A stretch of 64,000 nt of DNA. Source: Streptomyces kurssanovii (GTDB lineage: Bacteria > Actinomycetota > Actinomycetes > Streptomycetales > Streptomycetaceae). A model generated the notes under the pieces. The model was not told the origin of the DNA. It saw only the letters and a list, made by a program, of their open reading frames with translations, and made no database searches. Made by a program: the position numbers and the translations under genes. The stretch covers positions 558,001 to 622,000 of the forward strand of contig NZ_BMTN01000004.1 in NCBI RefSeq assembly GCF_014649695.1. Reading direction: 5' to 3'. Positions 61,409-64,000 of the stretch are shown in pieces. Within the stretch, counting starts at the first letter, position 1; every line of letters begins with the position of its first letter.

Positions 61409-61837
61409 TCAGTCCTGCCCGTAGCGGGGATCGACCGACTCCGGGGCCAGTCCGAGCAACTCGGCGACCTGCTCGACGACCACTTCGTGCACAAGGAGTG
61501 CCCGTTCGTCGCGGTTCTTTGTCCGGATCTCGACAGGGCGCCGGTAGATCATGATCCGCGCGGGCCGGTCCTTGGCGGCCGGGACGGCACTGCCGAGGGG
61601 CACCGACTCGTCGGGCGAACCAGGGACCTCGAGGACCAGGAAGTCGACATCGGCCAACTGCGGCCAGTGCCGCTCCAGCCTCTCCACCGAGTCCTGGACC
61701 AGGTCACGGAACGTCTCGGCACGGCTGACCGAGAGCGGCACCTGCGGGGGAGCGACCGGGCCGCGCATGCCTCTTCCATGGCGGTCACGGCGGCGGGGCC
61801 TCGGCTCTGCCGGTCGGGGGGGTACTGGACTGTCCAT
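61409..61837 (-). CDS. metallopeptidase-like (zincin) protein with altered HExxH
   Basis: A 142-residue protein starting at ATG 61837. The family segment RALLVHEVVVEQVAELLGL has His117 and Glu118, but the second His of HExxH is Val121 and no third ligand is evident. The rest (LERHWPQLADVDFLVLEVPG, RPARIMIYRRPVEI) matches the small minigluzincin-like family found in most actinobacteria. This replacement suggests it is not a normal zinc peptidase. The start has a basic Arg/Pro-rich region. It is encoded alone and convergent with the wall operon. Confidence 0.78.
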   Translation of the reverse strand: MDSPVPPRPAEPRPRRRDRHGRGMRGPVAPPQVPLSVSRAETFRDLVQDSVERLERHWPQLADVDFLVLEVPGSPDESVPLGSAVPAAKDRPARIMIYRRPVEIRTKNRDERALLVHEVVVEQVAELLGLAPESVDPRYGQD

Positions 61838-62110
61838 CACTGACGCAGGGTAGCTCTCCAAGGACCACGGCGATCGCCTCCCGGCCGGGGGCGGCCTGCC
61901 TGTCGCCGATTGAGCATTTCGGCCAACGTTGAGCCCGATTCCACGACTCGCGCGATCGTCCCTCTCGCCGCAATTGATCTGATTCACTCCACCTCGTGAC
62001 CGCGCGGTGCCCGGCTGTCTCCGGTGCGGTTCTCTCTCCGTGCAGGTCAGGCCAGTTGCCCGAACAGCCGATATGTCCGATGTCACACCACGACACGGGG
62101 GAGTGACCTG

Positions 62111-62539
62111 GTGGAGAGTCGTCGCAGCCCGCTCAAGAGTGCGGTACCGTCCAACGTCGTGAGCCCTGTACGTCGCTGTTCGCGCACCGCGTGCGGCCGC
62201 CCTGCCGTCGCGACACTGACGTACGTCTATGCCGATTCGACTGCGGTCCTCGGTCCGCTCGCCACCTACGCCGAGCCCCACTGCTACGACCTGTGCGCCG
62301 AGCACAGTGAGCGGCTGACGGCGCCACGCGGCTGGGAGGTCGTCCGGCTCACCGACGGCTCCGCACCGGCCCGCCCCAGCGGCGACGATCTCGAAGCGCT
62401 CGCGAACGCGGTGCGCGAGGCGGCACGGCCCCAGGGGCGTACGGCGGAAGCGGGCGGTCAGGGCGGCCGGCGTTCGGCGGATCCCATGGAGGTCGCGCGC
62501 CGCGGTCACCTGCGGGTGCTGCGTTCCCCCGACTCCTGA
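62111..62539 (+). CDS. DUF3499-like small protein with conserved Cys residues
   Basis: A 142-residue protein. GTG 62111 follows GGGGGAGTG; GTG 62159, just before the conserved part, is an alternative. Conserved core: RRCSRTACGRPAVATLTYVY and EPHCYDLCAEHSERLTAPRG, with two Cys pairs that look like a zinc ribbon. The C-terminus is variable. It corresponds to DUF3499, restricted to actinobacteria and usually directly before the phosphomannomutase gene, including Rv3258c in Mycobacterium. Function unknown; metal binding is inferred from the Cys spacing. Confidence 0.8.
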   Translation: MESRRSPLKSAVPSNVVSPVRRCSRTACGRPAVATLTYVYADSTAVLGPLATYAEPHCYDLCAEHSERLTAPRGWEVVRLTDGSAPARPSGDDLEALANAVREAARPQGRTAEAGGQGGRRSADPMEVARRGHLRVLRSPDS

Positions 62540-62618
62540 CCTCGCCGTCCACGCCCCACGCCACGGCCCCGTAAGGGTAGTTTGAGGTGACCGCATGGAC
62601 TTCAGAAGGGGTTGGGCC

Positions 62619-63980
62619 GTGGCTGCTGATCTGTCGCAGATCGTGAAGGCGTACGACGTCCGCGGGGTGGTGCCGGATCAGTGGGACGAGTCGCTCGCCG
62701 AACTGTTCGGCGCCGCCTTCGTCGAGGTGACGGGCGCGGACGCGATCGTCGTCGGCCACGACATGCGGCCGTCGTCGCCCGGCCTGTCGGGCGCCTTCGC
62801 GCGCGGCGCCGCGGCCCGCGGCGCCGACGTCACCCTCATCGGACTGTGCTCGACCGACCAGCTCTACTTCGCCTCCGGACACATGGGGCTGCCGGGCGCC
62901 ATGTTCACCGCCTCGCACAACCCCGCGCAGTACAACGGCATCAAGATGTGCCGCGCGGGTGCCGCGCCCGTCGGCCAGGACACCGGCCTGGCCGACATCC
63001 GCCGGCTCGTCGAGACCTGGTCCGAGCAGGGCGCCCCCGCCGCCGCGGGGACCCCTGGCACGGTGACCGAGCGCGACACGCTCACCGACTACGCCGAGCA
63101 CCTGCTCTCGCTCGTCGACCTGTCGGCCGTGCGCCCCCTGAAGGTCGTCGTGGACGCGGGGAACGGCATGGGCGGCCACACGGTCCCCACCGTCTTCGGC
63201 CCGCTGCCGCTCACGCTCGTCCCGATGTACTTCGAGCTGGACGGCACGTTCCCCAACCACGAGGCCAACCCGCTCGACCCGGCCAACATCGTCGACCTCC
63301 AGGCCCGCGTGCGCGAGGAGGGCGCGGACCTGGGTCTGGCCTTCGACGGCGACGCGGACCGCTGCTTCGTCGTCGACGAGCGGGGCGAGGGTGTCTCACC
63401 GTCGGCGATCACCGCCCTGGTGGCCTCCAGGGAGCTGGCCAAGCACCCCGGCGGCACGGTCATCCACAACCTGATCACCTCGTGGTCCGTGCCGGAGGTG
63501 GTTCGCGAGAACGGCGGCACACCGGTGCGCACCAGAGTCGGGCACTCCTTCATCAAGGAGGAGATGGCCCGCACGGGGGCGATCTTCGGCGGCGAGCACT
63601 CGGCGCACTACTACTTCCGCGACTTCTGGAACGCCGACACGGGCATGCTCGCCGCGCTCCACGTCCTCGCGGCGCTGGGCTCCCAGGACGGCACGCTGTC
63701 CGACCTGGTCGCGCAGTACGACCGGTACGCGGCCTCCGGCGAGATCAACTCCAAGGTCGACGACCAGGCCGCCCGGGCGGCGGCGGTGAAGGCCGCCTTC
63801 GCCGCCCGCGAGGACGCCACGGCCGACGAGCTCGACGGGCTGACGGTGACCACCGCGGACTGGTGGTTCAACCTGCGCGCCTCGAACACGGAGCCGCTGC
63901 TGCGGCTCAACGTGGAGGCACGCGACGAGGCGACCATGGCCAAGATCCGGGACGAGGTGCTCGCGCTCGTACGGGCCTGA
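62619..63980 (+). CDS. manB: phosphomannomutase/phosphoglucomutase
   Basis: A 453-residue alpha-D-phosphohexomutase. GTG 62619 with AGAAGGGG is preferred for its family-like start (ADLSQIVKAYDVRGVVPDQW); ATG 62595 with GAGGTG is possible. The phosphoserine is Ser99 (MFTASHNPAQYNG), the metal loop DGDADR at 243-248, the sugar loop GGEHSAHYYF and the phosphate loop RASNTEPLLRLNVEA near the end. It interconverts mannose-6- and mannose-1-phosphate (or the glucose equivalents), feeding GDP-mannose to the wall and glycoprotein pathways. The stop is at 63980, 20 bases before the window ends. Confidence 0.94.
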   Translation: MAADLSQIVKAYDVRGVVPDQWDESLAELFGAAFVEVTGADAIVVGHDMRPSSPGLSGAFARGAAARGADVTLIGLCSTDQLYFASGHMGLPGAMFTASHNPAQYNGIKMCRAGAAPVGQDTGLADIRRLVETWSEQGAPAAAGTPGTVTERDTLTDYAEHLLSLVDLSAVRPLKVVVDAGNGMGGHTVPTVFGPLPLTLVPMYFELDGTFPNHEANPLDPANIVDLQARVREEGADLGLAFDGDADRCFVVDERGEGVSPSAITALVASRELAKHPGGTVIHNLITSWSVPEVVRENGGTPVRTRVGHSFIKEEMARTGAIFGGEHSAHYYFRDFWNADTGMLAALHVLAALGSQDGTLSDLVAQYDRYAASGEINSKVDDQAARAAAVKAAFAAREDATADELDGLTVTTADWWFNLRASNTEPLLRLNVEARDEATMAKIRDEVLALVRA

Positions 63981-64000
63981 GCCCGCCGGTACGGGTGGGG

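Overview
The window is high-GC actinobacterial DNA and almost certainly comes from Streptomyces. The signs are frequent GTG and TTG starts, ATGA/GTGA overlaps, WhiB, a SigB/F/G-type sigma factor with partner-switching regulators, coenzyme F420 genes, an array of LytR-CpsA-Psr (LCP) proteins and a DUF397 remnant. I see no rRNA, tRNA or CRISPR array.

Layout. (1) 1-5.3 kb: the end of an exopolysaccharide-type cluster (acetyltransferase, GT2 glycosyltransferase, NodB deacetylase, DegT-type aminotransferase) with two deletion remnants. (2) 5.4-7.7 kb: a sigI-like sigma gene divergent from an STAS anti-anti-sigma gene and an RsbW-like anti-sigma kinase. (3) 7.7-11.7 kb: a four-gene cell-surface operon whose first and last products carry sorting-signal-like tails (LPRTG, LAQTG) and share a duplicated domain. 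(4) 11.8-24.4 kb: conserved chromosome with a POT transporter, a two-component system, GtrA protein, purK-purE, two M19 dipeptidase paralogues (the second with its metal site lost), a VOC/CGNR divergent pair, UDP-glucose dehydrogenase and an acyl-CoA dehydrogenase. (5) 24.5-26.1 kb: a GNAT enzyme and a small membrane protein.

(6) 26.2-37.4 kb is the most unusual region. A 339-bp stretch identical to the 3' end of an LCP gene occurs as direct repeats at both edges. Between them lie an SseB-domain gene, an uncharacterised small gene, a 1588-residue RHS polymorphic toxin with a WXG100-like N-terminus, a likely immunity gene, a decayed second immunity gene, a Uma2-type gene and a cluster of broken genes. 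At the left edge the repeat is fused to a delta-60-repeat secreted-protein gene that also has an internal stop. I read this as a roughly 10.9-kb integrated toxin-immunity island or a comparable recombination product.

(7) 37-47.3 kb: five full-length LCP ligase genes interleaved with a hotdog thioesterase and a glycosyltransferase. (8) 47.4-64 kb: a TIGR03089-like protein, PGRP amidase with an Asp-Thr/Pro repeat, sugar nucleotidyltransferase, DNA glycosylase, fbiA-fbiB, cysteine dioxygenase, whiB, a giant membrane glycosyltransferase, a DUF5719-like protein, metallopeptidase-like protein, DUF3499-like protein and phosphomannomutase. The LCP / TIGR03089 / manB-type / fbiAB / whiB order resembles the Mycobacterium whiB2-fbiAB-manB-Lcp1 region, so regions 7-8 look like an old actinobacterial block for wall glycopolymer synthesis and attachment, with region 6 inserted at its edge.
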